This document shows positions 25,486-35,351 of a stretch of 64,000 nucleotides of DNA, one piece after another. The stretch comes from Rhizobium sp. CCGE531. Lineage in GTDB: Bacteria; Pseudomonadota; Alphaproteobacteria; Rhizobiales; Rhizobiaceae. Every line of letters starts with the position of its first letter. The stretch's first letter is position 1. A model generated the notes under the pieces. That model saw nothing but the letters and a program-made list of their open reading frames with translations, was not told the origin of the DNA and did not search any database. The DNA is taken from NCBI RefSeq assembly GCF_003627795.1, contig NZ_CP032687.1:496001-560000 (forward strand), read 5' to 3'. A program made the position numbers and the translations under genes.

Positions 25486-26525
25486 TCTTCAGAAGACTTG
25501 CACTATAGGGCATATCAGCGGCGTTGCGTTCACGCCTCTATTTGACCTGCTTGTCCGCTGAATCGATTGGTGTTGAAACAAAGCGCATCCCAATGCCGAG
25601 CTTCTTGATATAGCGCCTTATGTCGAAGGTGCGGGAAGGCTCCGCATTTTAACAAGTTTGCAGGAGCAGCGTAGAGACTTATTCCGATAACGGTTCGTTA
25701 CGGTCTCGCGGCGATGGTCTGCGGCGCAACAGTCGTGCAGACCACCGTGCAAATAAATAAATGCCTAAGATATGAATTGAATACGCTTTTTTATTTGTAA
25801 AATCAAATCATTAGCTTCAACTATGCCTCTTCCGTTTTGGGAGGACTTGTGCATACATCGGGCGAACTCACCTCTGCGACGACGTCGCACGGGCAGATGA
25901 CAACGGCGGTGGGTGAAATGCCGGAGTGTTTTCAATTGGTTTCATCTCCATCGATCGCGTGCCGCACGCCGACCCTAAGCGAGGCGTTTGGCTCGACTTT
26001 TGTTTGCATACCCGTTGCAGGAAGTCATCAAGCTTCCCCTAAGTCTTGCGTTCGCCCGGGAGATTTCTCCTTCGGCACGAAAAATGCTTGGCTCATGCGG
26101 GAGCCCCCGTAAACGGAGAAAGATTTATGAGCCGCGCCAGTTCATCCGCAGCTTTCCTTATTACGGCTTCGGCCGCGCTTTTTGCATTCTACGCAATCCA
26201 TGTGGAAGATTCTTCAAGTACCGGCGCGACTTGGAGCCCTTGGCAAAATCGACATGGATCCACCCGAGTGTGAACATTGGGCGTCGTCATGCGACGTCGA
26301 GTTCAAATGCGGAGGCGAATTTCAAACATCAGTCCGAACGAACCCGCGCTGTGATCCATGACGTAGATCAGTGTGATCCGAACAACCAATTTTTCCAAAC
26401 AGTCGCGTGCCATTATCAAGCGTAAAAAAAGATGAAGCTGTAAGTTAGGCAGCGTCGTCATCGAAGCGCCGAGTGTCACGTTTCCCCTAAGAGCGTGATC
26501 ATGTAATTCAATCGTAGGTAACGTG
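25486..26525. other. Long stretch without a convincing gene
   Basis: About 1 kb between the epimerase-like gene and the outer-membrane efflux gene, AT-rich around 25750-25810. Several frames of 60-145 codons overlap each other without family features. One short frame (from 26127, MSRASSSAAFLITASAALFAFYA) looks like a membrane anchor and could be the rest of an efflux adaptor, but it ends after about 50 codons. The interval also holds the degenerate repeat at 26351-26415. Confidence 0.4.
26351..26415 (-). repeat. Degenerate dispersed repeat, copy 1 (partner at 38370-38434)
   Basis: The reverse complement of this 65-bp stretch matches 38370-38434 at about 51 of 65 positions, without gaps. Shared words include TTTGGAAAAAT/ATTGGAAAAAT and TACGTCATGGAT. 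In both copies a frame reads like ...LEK....I..IYVMD., so it may be the rest of a coding sequence that is no longer intact. Confidence 0.65.
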
Positions 26526-27980
26526 ATGATATCCATTCGTACAGCCGCCCCCGCCCTGCTGCTTCTGCTGGCAGGTTGCGTCAGCGGCCCCGAGCATAAG
26601 ACACCGGAAATGCCCCTAGCGGCCAAGTTCTCGGAGGGCGGTACGAAGATCAACGGCGACGTCGCAGGTTCGCAATGGTGGACCGCCTTCGGCGACAGGA
26701 AGCTGAATGCCTTGGTTGAACAAGGACTTGCAGAAAACCTCAATATCCAGCAGGCGCTGGAGCGCATCAATCAGGCGCAGGCGCAGGTCGTCAGCGCTGC
26801 GGCCGGCGGAATGCCGAGCCTTCTCGTGTCAGGCAGCAACACGCTCAGGGGCGAAAAGGGCAGTCAGCGCAACAAGAGGGAAACGGAAAACACCACCGGC
26901 GGCGGCCTCACGGCTTCGTGGCTGCTCGATCTGTGGGGCCAATACCGTCGCGCCAAGGAAAGCGCCAACGCATCGCTGGATGCGGCCTATTCCAACGTCG
27001 ACGTTGCTCGCCTGACCTATCTCCGGGATCTGGCAAACAGCTACGTCAATGTCCGCTATTATCAGGCCCGCGTCGCGATCGCACGGGACAACCTGAAGTC
27101 TCGCCGCGAAACGCTTGAACTCACCAAATTCCAGCTCGATGCCGGCGCCGTTTCCCGCCTCGACGTTGTCCAAGCCGAAGGTCTCGTCAACTCGACGCTT
27201 TCCGAAATTCCGGGCCTCGAAATCAGCTACCGTCAGGCCGTGCATCATATCGCAACCCTGCTGAACGTACCGTCGGCAACCATTATCGCCCAGTTGCAGG
27301 GTGGCGGCGTCCAGCCGGTATTCCCCGGTCGCGTCAATTCCGGCGTCCCGGCCGACCTCATCCGCAACCGGCCCGACATCCGGGTCGCCGAGCGTAACCT
27401 TGCCGCTGCGACCGCTCAGATCGGCGTGGCGGAGGCCCAGCTCTATCCGACGATCACGCTCGGCGGTTCGATTTCGCCGTCCTATACCCATACGAAGTCC
27501 AACAACGGCAACCTGACGAAATGGTCGTTCGGTCCGAGCCTGTCGCTGCCGATCTTCGATGGCGGCGCATTGCGCGCCAATGTCAAGAGTGCCGAATCCA
27601 CCAGCCGCGAGCGGTATATCGTCTGGAAGCAGACCGTGCTGTCTGGTGTCGAACAGGTCGAAAGCGCCCTGTCGGCCGTCAGCCGCGATGCCCAGACGGT
27701 TGGCGCACTGCGGGCGCAGGTGAAGTCGTATCAGGAAGCCCTCGATCTTTCCACGGAAAGCTATAAGGACGGCGCATCTTCGCTTCTCGACGTTCTCGAC
27801 GCGCAGCGTTCGGTTTCTAATGCGCAGGAAAGCCTCGCTGAGGCCGTCCAGCAAAGCGCTCTCGACTACATCTCTCTGAACATCACGATCGGCGCCGGCT
27901 ATATTCCCGCCGAAAAGCCGACTGTTGTTGCGAAGCCGGCCACGTTTGTCAAAGTCGCCGCCGAGCAGGCACGGAACTGA
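26526..27980 (+). CDS. Efflux outer-membrane lipoprotein, OprM/NodT (TolC) family
   Basis: A 484-aa outer-membrane channel of RND-type pumps. The N-terminal ALLLLLAGCVSGP carries a lipobox with the cysteine to be lipidated. The body has the duplicated TolC-type repeats, for example LNIQQALERINQAQAQV, YQARVAIARDNLKSRRETLELTKFQLDAG, GVPADLIRNRPDIRVAERNLAAATAQIGVAEAQLYPTI in short conserved parts, and DGASSLLDVLDAQRSV near the C-terminus. GTG at 26523 is an alternative start. The RND pump and adaptor at 31.1-35.4 kb lack their own channel, so this may be the partner. A decayed copy of its 3' end lies at 12263-12575. Confidence 0.93.
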   Translation: MISIRTAAPALLLLLAGCVSGPEHKTPEMPLAAKFSEGGTKINGDVAGSQWWTAFGDRKLNALVEQGLAENLNIQQALERINQAQAQVVSAAAGGMPSLLVSGSNTLRGEKGSQRNKRETENTTGGGLTASWLLDLWGQYRRAKESANASLDAAYSNVDVARLTYLRDLANSYVNVRYYQARVAIARDNLKSRRETLELTKFQLDAGAVSRLDVVQAEGLVNSTLSEIPGLEISYRQAVHHIATLLNVPSATIIAQLQGGGVQPVFPGRVNSGVPADLIRNRPDIRVAERNLAAATAQIGVAEAQLYPTITLGGSISPSYTHTKSNNGNLTKWSFGPSLSLPIFDGGALRANVKSAESTSRERYIVWKQTVLSGVEQVESALSAVSRDAQTVGALRAQVKSYQEALDLSTESYKDGASSLLDVLDAQRSVSNAQESLAEAVQQSALDYISLNITIGAGYIPAEKPTVVAKPATFVKVAAEQARN

Positions 27981-28361
27981 CCCGATCAACCGGCCTTGCG
28001 CAGTCGGGCGGCTTACGTCGGGGTCAAACGTAGCGACATAGGCGAGTTTTCCTCAGGACAGTACATGGAAGCCTCGGGATGTTGTCGACAAATTGTTGGT
28101 CTGTGTTCCAGCGTCACCCCGGAATACGAGCTCGATGACCAAGATCTAATCGACCTGACAGCTGGACACTCGTTATTCATACCGTCAGGCGTGGTTCAAA
28201 AGACCTTGGCAACGACGAAGCGTCAGAATTGGCGACCTATGTGGGGTCAGACCTCGCCGAGACCGCGAAGTAAGTCAGAACGTCGCGGCGACACCTTATT
28301 CACATCCGTGAAGACGAGGTTCGTGGCGAAAGTCGATTGTTCCCACTGGCCCTATTTTTAA
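27981..28361. other. Gap with one weak open frame
   Basis: 381 bp after the efflux channel gene. A plus-strand frame (27996-28361, 121 codons) includes LTAGHSLFIPSGVVQKT, which resembles the end of a cupin motif, but the rest is unlike any family and it has no ribosome binding site. I treat it as non-coding or as debris. Confidence 0.35.
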
Positions 28362-28901
28362 TCATGCTCCTGTCGGCGGCGCTGCGGCGGACGGTTCGGA
28401 CGCAAGCGCGCTACGCAGACGCTCCTCCTGCTCGGGCGAGAGCGACGTTCTCAATATCCGCGCATGTTCGCCCTGGAACTCCTGCAGCACCTTCTCCGGC
28501 TGAACCTTCCGAATTAGCAAAAAGAGCGCCGAGCTGTTTACCGGGATCGTGTCGGCCAGCCGCGTAATGAGGTCGTCGTCGATGCCGTAGTCCGTCATCG
28601 AGCCTGCCAAAGCGCCGGAACCTGCTCCGAAGGCACCGCCGAGAACCATGCCCGCAAGAGGATTTAGGAACAAAAGGCCGACAAGCGATCCCCAGATGGC
28701 GCCCGACAACCCGCCACTCGCGGCGCCGGCTGCTGTCAGATTGACGCTCTGCTTCAGACGAACCTTGCCCGAAGCGTCGCGGATCGCAACCACGGAGTCT
28801 TCAAGATCGACCAGATATTCCTTCTGGAGTTGAATGAGGCGATTGAGGACAACGTCCGCCTGGTCGGAGTTGTCAAAGCCGAGCACTACGAGTTCAGACA
28901 T
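28362..28901 (-). CDS. DUF1269 membrane protein
   Basis: A 179-aa protein of the DUF1269 family. It begins SELVVLGFDNSDQADVVLNRL, has LVDLEDSVVAIRDASGKVRLKQ, then a glycine-rich double hydrophobic segment (GGLSGAIWGSLVGLLFLNPLAGMVLGG) and a C-terminal soluble part with ALFLLIRKVQPEKVLQEF. The function of the family is unknown; members are often stress-related and small. It is monocistronic here. Confidence 0.9.
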   Translation of the reverse strand: MSELVVLGFDNSDQADVVLNRLIQLQKEYLVDLEDSVVAIRDASGKVRLKQSVNLTAAGAASGGLSGAIWGSLVGLLFLNPLAGMVLGGAFGAGSGALAGSMTDYGIDDDLITRLADTIPVNSSALFLLIRKVQPEKVLQEFQGEHARILRTSLSPEQEERLRSALASEPSAAAPPTGA

Positions 28902-29490
28902 CGTTTTTTCCTTCGGTTTGGTGTTGCTGATATCGAAATTCGCCTTAATCCGAGAATTTTACCACGTCCGTGTGAGGTTGCGATGAAAGTAGGTACCCGC
29001 TTGCCGTCTGCGACCGATCAGCCATTGTCTATAACATCCGCTCGCATCGCCATTTCATCAGCCTGAATTAATGTGAAGTTGTCATTATGCCGGACCATAC
29101 TGACCTCACTGATGATTGAGCGCACGTTGATCCCGCTCGAGACCGACGCAGTGAGCATCGCTTGCTCACGGTCTTTTCCGGCATTGGTACTCTCGTAACG
29201 CGGACTACCGCAATGCGATCTTGGAATTCGATTGGGCGCCCGGCGGCGAAACGGAATGCGGCGAATGCTACATGCGCCGCGGCTCTCGAAGCATCAAGGG
29301 ATCGCAAGCGGGCCAGAGCGGGCCTGCAGCTTGGAGTAAGCCATTGACGAAGTGGCGTAATCGAGCCCATGGCGGTTCTGAAGTTCCAACCTGCAATCAA
29401 GCCTCTTTTGGATAAAGGAAAGCCCAGCTCTTGATGTGATGGGATTCGAACTTGCAGAGCCTGCAATTATCAACGCCACACGAGCTGTCG
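28902..29490. other. Intergenic stretch, small hairpin only
   Basis: 589 bp between DUF1269 and the end of the exonuclease gene. Overlapping frames on both strands (for example 29068-29466 on the minus strand) have no family features. A short inverted repeat GTGAGCA...TGCTCAC (29151-29169) is followed by a T-rich stretch and may be a weak terminator. A tRNA-like T-loop string near 29440 was examined and rejected. Confidence 0.4.
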
Positions 29491-30462
29491 TCACGCCCTG
29501 AAACGGTCAAATGAGGTGAGGCGTCTCATCGGTGGATCAGCGTCATCCCAGCGATAGATTTCAGAGCGCAGATAGCGAAGCTCGTCGTCGAGACCCTCTT
29601 CTGCAATCTCGGTCCACCAACATTTCGGGCGACCATCACTACCATCCGACCAACGGTAGCCGCGCGCCTTCAGGTGATCCTTCATGTCGAACGGACTGTT
29701 TTCGGCGTAGATGCGGACACGACAACGCTGGCTGGCTTGATAGAGTTCGGCGAACGGCGTTTGCCCGAAGCCGATGCAATCCTCTGCGAGAACTTCGAGC
29801 AACGCAAAACAGTCATCCACTGCCCGATGCCCCTCATGAAAATAGCCTGCCTGTCCGATCAAATATCCAAGCTTGGTTCCTTCGAAGCGACGTGACGCCC
29901 AATCGATTTCCGAGACCGAGCACGCCCAGGCTTTGCCGGCGAATATGGGTGAAAAGGCCTCGCAGAAGGGCCGATCGAAGCCAGCATTGTGAGCGATGAT
30001 GAGGTCGGCTCCTTCGACAAGCGCGCGCAGTTGCTGAAGATCAATGATTTGGCCGGCCACCATTTCGTCGGTGATGCCGGTCAGACGCGTGATCTCTTCT
30101 GGGATTGGTGTGCTCGGCTGCTGTAGGCCACCATAGACGCCGATGATGTCGCCGATATTGCCCGCTTCATCAAAGGTGAACGCAACAGCGCCGACCTCGA
30201 CGATTTCGTCCTTGCGATGGTTGAGGCCAGTGGTTTCGGTATCGAGGATAACGCCCTTCAACGGGAATCCGGGCCGCGCCTCCGTTGCGATGGCACGCGG
30301 TTCGAGTTTTTTGAGGATGCGATATCGGCCGGTCGCCTGGAGTTGCTGCACCATGTCGTCCTCACTCAAGGCAGCCGATGGTTGGCGCTTCGGGAGCAAT
30401 GAAGCAGCTGCCTTCGCGGAAGGTGTCTCACTTGAAACAAACAAATCGAACTGCTGCGTCAC
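29491..30462 (-). CDS. DEDDh 3'-5' exonuclease, DNA polymerase III epsilon-like
   Basis: A 323-aa exonuclease-domain protein. Exo I is GVILDTETTGLN, Exo II lies in DLIIAHNAGFDRPF, and Exo III is HRAVDDCFALLEVL, with the histidine and aspartate that make a DEDDh active site. The nuclease domain spans about residues 65-235, after an N-terminal basic stretch. The C-terminal part (RVRIYAENSPFDMKDHLKARGYRWSDG) is a small extra domain seen in stand-alone epsilon-like proteins. It probably trims DNA ends in repair, not replication proofreading, because the true epsilon subunit is chromosomal. Confidence 0.9.
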   Translation of the reverse strand: MTQQFDLFVSSETPSAKAAASLLPKRQPSAALSEDDMVQQLQATGRYRILKKLEPRAIATEARPGFPLKGVILDTETTGLNHRKDEIVEVGAVAFTFDEAGNIGDIIGVYGGLQQPSTPIPEEITRLTGITDEMVAGQIIDLQQLRALVEGADLIIAHNAGFDRPFCEAFSPIFAGKAWACSVSEIDWASRRFEGTKLGYLIGQAGYFHEGHRAVDDCFALLEVLAEDCIGFGQTPFAELYQASQRCRVRIYAENSPFDMKDHLKARGYRWSDGSDGRPKCWWTEIAEEGLDDELRYLRSEIYRWDDADPPMRRLTSFDRFRA

Positions 30463-30641
30463 TCAGTCCCCGACGTTATCTTAGAACGAACTCTCCAGAC
30501 TGCATTGTCCGGCAAATCGGTATAGGCTATCTCCTCCAAAAAATCAGGAGAAAAAGCACAGGATAACGGCGATGTAACTGATCTGACATGCGTCACAGCC
30601 CGACCGTACCGCCTCTCACACAATGATGCATGTTGGTCTAC

Positions 30642-30941
30642 TTAGACAGGATCGCCGGTCCAGTCTTCATGTCTACGGCGTATTCGGATCACGAAAATTG
30701 CTCCGTTTTCCTCGATCCTGTAGACAATAGGATGGGCCTCGAACGGATGAATTCTAACTGGTGGCGAAATCTCTTCCAGCTCACGTGCCATTCGCGGGTT
30801 GGCGGCAATGAGGTCAAGCACAGCGAACAAGTCATCATGATATCGCCTCGCCTGTGTGGATCCGAACATGCTTACACCTTGTTCGGCGATCGCAATGATG
30901 TCCTCTTCCGCCTCAACTGAAAGGCTAAAATTAAAATGCAT
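30642..30941 (-). CDS. RelE/ParE family toxin without an intact antitoxin
   Basis: A 99-aa ParE-type toxin. FSLSVEAEEDIIAIAEQG, ARRYHDDLFAVLDLIAANPRMARE and HPIVYRIEENGAIFVIRIRRRHEDW follow the ParE pattern closely. The ATG at 30941 overlaps a TAA (TAATG), the usual place of an antitoxin stop. Going upstream the antitoxin frame is open for only about 25 codons (ending ARVDTMRGSR) before a stop, so the antitoxin appears truncated. The toxin may be inactive, silenced, or neutralised in trans. Confidence 0.85.
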   Translation of the reverse strand: MHFNFSLSVEAEEDIIAIAEQGVSMFGSTQARRYHDDLFAVLDLIAANPRMARELEEISPPVRIHPFEAHPIVYRIEENGAIFVIRIRRRHEDWTGDPV

Positions 30942-31107
30942 TATCTGCTGCCGCGCATAGTGTCCACGCGCGCGACTGCCGCAACAAAGAAGGCGCCGAG
31001 CTTCGCACTTGACCGCAGGAGGCAATATCAATGACAGGCCGAGGGTTGGAATTCGCGTGATTTGATCGACAACGAGAAGCGTTTGCCAAAAACGCCTCCA
31101 GTCCCGA

Positions 31108-34100
31108 TCAAGGTGTGGGTTCGATGACTTTATGCTGAGATGGAGTCATCTCTAGGGATTTCCCCGTATCGCCGCCGAGATCGCCTGGCAAATTACTGAA
31201 CTCCGTCTCTCGCCCGCAGGTCGCATGGCGTCGAAGCGCTCGGCGATTGAACGATTTGAGCAAATTTTGCAGGTCGTCGACGAAGGTGAAGATGACCGGG
31301 ATAATGATGAGGCTGAGCAGCGTTGATATCATCACGCCGCCGATCACCACAATGGCCATCGGCTGCCGGAAGCTGGAATCCCCACCCGACAGGCTGAGCG
31401 CGGCCGGCAGCATGCCCGAGGCCATGGCAAGGGTGGTCATGACGATCGGCCGCGCCCGCTTGTGGCAGGCATCGACGAGCGCATCGAACCGGGACATGCC
31501 TCGGCGACGTGACATGATCGCATATTCGATGAGAAGGATGGAGTTCTTCGTCACAACGCCCATCAGCATGAGAAGGCCGATGACGGCAGGCATCGAGAAA
31601 CTGGTGCCCGTCACCACCAGCGGCACCAGCGCGCCGCCGAGCGAGAGCGGCAGGGCCATCAGAAGCGTGAGCGGCTGCAGGAAATCGTGGAACAGCAGGA
31701 CGAGCACCGTATAGATGCAGAACACACCGATCGCCATCGCAAGCGCGAAGCTCTGGAACAGCTCGGAGCTGCGCTGAAGCTCGCCGTGTTCCACCAGCGT
31801 AACGCCTGGCGGCAGATGCTGGAGAGCCGGCAGCGCCTTCGCCTCGCGGTTGACGTCGCCGAGGATGCGGCCATTGAGTTCGACGGAAACGGTGACATTG
31901 CGCATGCGGTCGATACGATCGATCTCCGAAGGACTGCCGCCGATGCGGATATCGGCAATCGATCCGAGATCGACATTGCCTTTGGCGCCGGGAACGCGCA
32001 TGTTTTTGATGTCGTCGAGATTGGTGCGCGTTTCCGGCGAGAAGCGGACGACGATCGGGATCTGCCGCTGTGGCAGATTGAGCTTCGGCAGATCCGAGGA
32101 ATATTCCCCATTTGTCGCCACGCGCACGGCGCTCGCGATTGCATTCGATGTCACGCCGAGCGCTGCAGCACGCGCAAAATCGGGGGTGATCTGGATTTCC
32201 GGCGCTTGCCTCGCCGCCGTCGATGTCACGGCGCCTATGCCCTGCAGCGTTCGAAGCTGCTCCTCGAGCGCCGTGCTTGCGCTGTCGAGGGCATTGGCAT
32301 CGTCGCTGGCCAGAGTGAACTCGAGCTTGGTACCGTTGCCGATACCGACCGCCACACGCACTCCGGGGAGGACGGAGAGCGCCTGCCGGATATCGTTCTC
32401 GATCTCCGACTGCTTGCGGTCGCGCCCATCAATCGGCGTCAGCGTGGCGACGATCGCGGCAGACCCGACACTGCTCCTGGCGACCGTCGCACCACCGCCC
32501 GAGGATCCCGAGCCGACAGCAGCAAACACATGTGTCACGTCGGGAATCTCACTGAGAATATCTGCGGCCTTCCTGGTTGCAGCGTCGGTTTGCTCGACAG
32601 TGGCGCCGGGCTGCAGGGTGAGCGTGATCTGCGTCCGCGAGTCGTCAGCGGCTGGCAGGTATCCCGTTCTTAAGAGGGGGATAACGGAAAGCGAAACCGC
32701 AACGACGACGGCAGTCACGGCCACTGTTGTCTTCCGGTGATCGAGGGCAGCCTTCGCGAGCGCCATATAGGCGCGCATGATTCGGCCATCCTTCTGCTCC
32801 GACGGATGAGCCTTCATGAAATAGGCGGCCATCATGGGGGTAAGCAGACGCGCAACGACAAGCGAGGCAACGACGGCAACAGCGGCGGTGATGCCGAACT
32901 GACGGAACAGGAGGCCCGGTATGCCGCTCATGAATGCCGTCGGCAGGAAGACGGCGACCAGCGTGAAGGTGGTGGCGATGACGGCCAGCCCGATCTCGTT
33001 GGCCGCCTCCATCGCGGCATCGATCGGCCGCTTGCCCATCTGCAGGTGGCGGGCAATGTTTTCAATCTCGACGATGGCGTCGTCGACGAGAATACCTACC
33101 ACAAGCGACAGCGCCAGCAAGGTGACGACGTTCAGACTGAAGCCCGCCAGGTACATGACCAGGAAGGTCGGTATGGCCGACAAGGGCAGTGCCACAGCCG
33201 ACAGGATCGTCGCGCGCCAGTCCCGAAGGAAGAGCCAGACGACCACGATTGCCAGGATCGCACCCTCATACAGTATGTGCATCGAGCCGTCATAATTGCC
33301 GAGAATTGACCCGATCAGGCTGTAGACTGCATGGATCTGCACATTGGGATGCGACGCTGCGAAGTTTTTCATTGCCGTGCTAACGTCAGCCGAAACGCTG
33401 CTGTCGGAAAACCCGTTCGAACGCTTGATTTCGACGGCGATCACCGGCTTGCCGTCGAGATAGGCCATCGAGGAGCGCTCCGCGAAGCTGTCCTTGACCG
33501 AGGCGATGTCGTCGAGCCGGGCCTGCTGCCCGTTAGCGAGCGGTATAGTGAGCTCCCTCAGGGCCCCGACCGACTCTACGGCGCCGAGCGTGCGCAATGT
33601 CTGACGCGTGCCGCCGACTTCGCCAAGGCCGCCAGACTTGTCGGCTTGCACGGCCTTCAACTGCGCTGATACGGTCGCGGCGGTGACGCCGAACGACGCC
33701 ATCGTCGAAGGATCGAGATCGACATGGACCTCGCGATCGATCCCGCCGATGCGGTTGACCTGGCCGACGCCCGGGACCGATAGCAGTGCCTTGGTCAGAT
33801 CGTTATCGACAAACCAGGAGAGTTCGGTCTCGTTGAGAGCGGTCGAGCGGACGGCATAGGTGACAAGTGCGGAGCTTTGGACGGTGGCCTTCGTAACGAT
33901 CGGTGTCGCCATCTGTGCCGGCAGATCGGCCTTGACGCTATCGACGGCATTGCGGACCTCATTGAGGGCCGTTTCGCTGTCTTTCTGCAGCTTGAAGGAT
34001 ACCTTGGTCGAGACGGTGCCGTCGGTGATCGTCGTGAGAATATGATCGAGATGGCTCAAGGAGGTGAGGCTATCCTCGATGGTGCGGGCAACCTCCGTCT

Positions 34101-34278
34101 CGAGCTGCGTCGGCGCAGCGCCGTCGAGCGTGGCGGTGACACTGATAGTCGGCAGGTCCATATCCGGAAAGTACTGAACCGCCAGCTGTTTGAATGCCCA
34201 AAGCCCGCCAAATCCAAACATCACAAACAGCAATATCGCTGGTATGGGATTGCGGATCGAGAAGGCGGAGAAATTCAT
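31108..34278 (-). CDS. RND family efflux pump, inner-membrane transporter
   Basis: A 1056-aa AcrB/MexB/HAE1-type proton-driven drug or lipid exporter. The N-terminal MNFSAFSIRNPIPAILLFVM, PDMDLPTISVTATLDGAAPTQLETEV, the TM4 aspartate pair in VGILVDDAIVEIENI, and the twin-domain architecture with large periplasmic loops all fit. Its ATG overlaps the adaptor stop by one base (TGATG). The C-terminal tail after the last helix is about 60 residues, a little longer than usual. No outer-membrane channel follows; the OprM-like gene at 26526 may serve it. Confidence 0.95.
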   Translation of the reverse strand: MNFSAFSIRNPIPAILLFVMFGFGGLWAFKQLAVQYFPDMDLPTISVTATLDGAAPTQLETEVARTIEDSLTSLSHLDHILTTITDGTVSTKVSFKLQKDSETALNEVRNAVDSVKADLPAQMATPIVTKATVQSSALVTYAVRSTALNETELSWFVDNDLTKALLSVPGVGQVNRIGGIDREVHVDLDPSTMASFGVTAATVSAQLKAVQADKSGGLGEVGGTRQTLRTLGAVESVGALRELTIPLANGQQARLDDIASVKDSFAERSSMAYLDGKPVIAVEIKRSNGFSDSSVSADVSTAMKNFAASHPNVQIHAVYSLIGSILGNYDGSMHILYEGAILAIVVVWLFLRDWRATILSAVALPLSAIPTFLVMYLAGFSLNVVTLLALSLVVGILVDDAIVEIENIARHLQMGKRPIDAAMEAANEIGLAVIATTFTLVAVFLPTAFMSGIPGLLFRQFGITAAVAVVASLVVARLLTPMMAAYFMKAHPSEQKDGRIMRAYMALAKAALDHRKTTVAVTAVVVAVSLSVIPLLRTGYLPAADDSRTQITLTLQPGATVEQTDAATRKAADILSEIPDVTHVFAAVGSGSSGGGATVARSSVGSAAIVATLTPIDGRDRKQSEIENDIRQALSVLPGVRVAVGIGNGTKLEFTLASDDANALDSASTALEEQLRTLQGIGAVTSTAARQAPEIQITPDFARAAALGVTSNAIASAVRVATNGEYSSDLPKLNLPQRQIPIVVRFSPETRTNLDDIKNMRVPGAKGNVDLGSIADIRIGGSPSEIDRIDRMRNVTVSVELNGRILGDVNREAKALPALQHLPPGVTLVEHGELQRSSELFQSFALAMAIGVFCIYTVLVLLFHDFLQPLTLLMALPLSLGGALVPLVVTGTSFSMPAVIGLLMLMGVVTKNSILLIEYAIMSRRRGMSRFDALVDACHKRARPIVMTTLAMASGMLPAALSLSGGDSSFRQPMAIVVIGGVMISTLLSLIIIPVIFTFVDDLQNLLKSFNRRALRRHATCGRETEFSNLPGDLGGDTGKSLEMTPSQHKVIEPTP

Positions 34279-35351
34279 CAGTTCTTCTCCGCAATCTTCA
34301 CGAGGTCATTGTCCGACAGAAAGGCACCGCCCGACGTCACGACCTTCGACGACCGATCGATGCCGAAGACGATCTCGACTTCACCATTGTTGCGGCGGCC
34401 GGTTTCGACGCGGACCCGTCGCACCCGCTTGTCCTCGCCGGCGGTGAAGACGTAGCTGATGCCATCCCGGAACACGATTGCGGTCTCGGGGACGGTGAGC
34501 GCCGGTGTGGTCTGCAACTCGATGCTGCCCGTGACGTAGAGGCCGGTCCGCGGACGAATGTCGGCGGGAAGCGCGACATAGACGATCGCCCGGCTGGTGT
34601 CGGTGCTGACCGAGGGTCCGACAAGCCGCACCTTGCCGGCAATGACGTGACCTTCCGGCCCGTTGATCCTAACGCTCAGGCCTTCCGAAATCCGCGGCAG
34701 ATAACGCGCCGATACTTCGGCCTGCCATTCGACACGCTGCTGGCGCACCATGCGGAACAGCTCGGTGCCGGTGGAGACGACGGCGCCGAGGTTGGCGGAA
34801 CGCGAGGTTATGAGGCCATCGTCGGCGGCGGTGATGGTCGTATGCGCAAGCTTGATCTTTTCGCCGTCGAGCGCTGCTTCCTCCGATGTCAGGCTTGCCG
34901 TCGCCGTCTGCTCGTCCGCCAGATATTCAGTGATTTTCTCGTCGGCGAGGGCCCCCGAAGTGCTGAGCTGGCGTGCACGATCCGCATTCGCCTTGGCCTT
35001 TGTCAGATTTGCCTTGGCAGTCACGACAGCCGCCTCCTGCTTGCGAAGGTCCGCCAGTACGCTGTCCTGCGAAAGCCGGGCCAGCGTCTGCCCCTTCGTG
35101 ACCACGGACCCGACATCCGCCAGGACGTCGGTGATGCGCAGGCCGCTCGTCTCGGAGGCGATGATTGCTTCCTGCCAGGGTTTCAGCCAGCCGCTCGCGG
35201 GAACGGTTTCCGGCCAGTCCCGTATTGCCGGCGCCGTCAGAGAAACGGTCAGAGCGGGTGCGGCCGCCTGTTCAGCCATGCTATTGGCGCAGGGAAACTG
35301 GAGTGCTGCACAGACAAGAACGGCAACGAGTAGAAGACACGGTTTTCTCAA
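34278..35351 (-). CDS. RND efflux periplasmic adaptor (membrane fusion protein)
   Basis: A 357-aa HlyD/MexA-type adaptor. The first 28 residues are a signal peptide (LLLVAVLVCAALQFPCANS). The lipoyl-like halves are seen at SETSGLRITDVLADVGSVVTKGQTLARL and HTTITAADDGLITSRSANLGAVV, with a coiled-coil hairpin between them (about residues 105-165) and a beta-barrel domain after. The adaptor gene comes first and overlaps the pump gene, so they form an operon. No regulator of the TetR or MarR type was seen next to it. Confidence 0.93.
   Translation of the reverse strand: MRKPCLLLVAVLVCAALQFPCANSMAEQAAAPALTVSLTAPAIRDWPETVPASGWLKPWQEAIIASETSGLRITDVLADVGSVVTKGQTLARLSQDSVLADLRKQEAAVVTAKANLTKAKANADRARQLSTSGALADEKITEYLADEQTATASLTSEEAALDGEKIKLAHTTITAADDGLITSRSANLGAVVSTGTELFRMVRQQRVEWQAEVSARYLPRISEGLSVRINGPEGHVIAGKVRLVGPSVSTDTSRAIVYVALPADIRPRTGLYVTGSIELQTTPALTVPETAIVFRDGISYVFTAGEDKRVRRVRVETGRRNNGEVEIVFGIDRSSKVVTSGGAFLSDNDLVKIAEKN

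Noticed and set aside
26829..27989. 386-codon open frame on the minus strand
   Set aside because: Opposite the outer-membrane efflux gene, with Arg/Gly-rich shadow composition.
29425..29480. tRNA-like T-loop string (GGATTCGAAC on the plus strand)
   Set aside because: The bases on both sides of the loop cannot form a T-stem, and no acceptor, D or anticodon arm of the right size was found.
34194..35333. 379-codon open frame on the plus strand
   Set aside because: Opposite the adaptor gene, with no recognisable domain.
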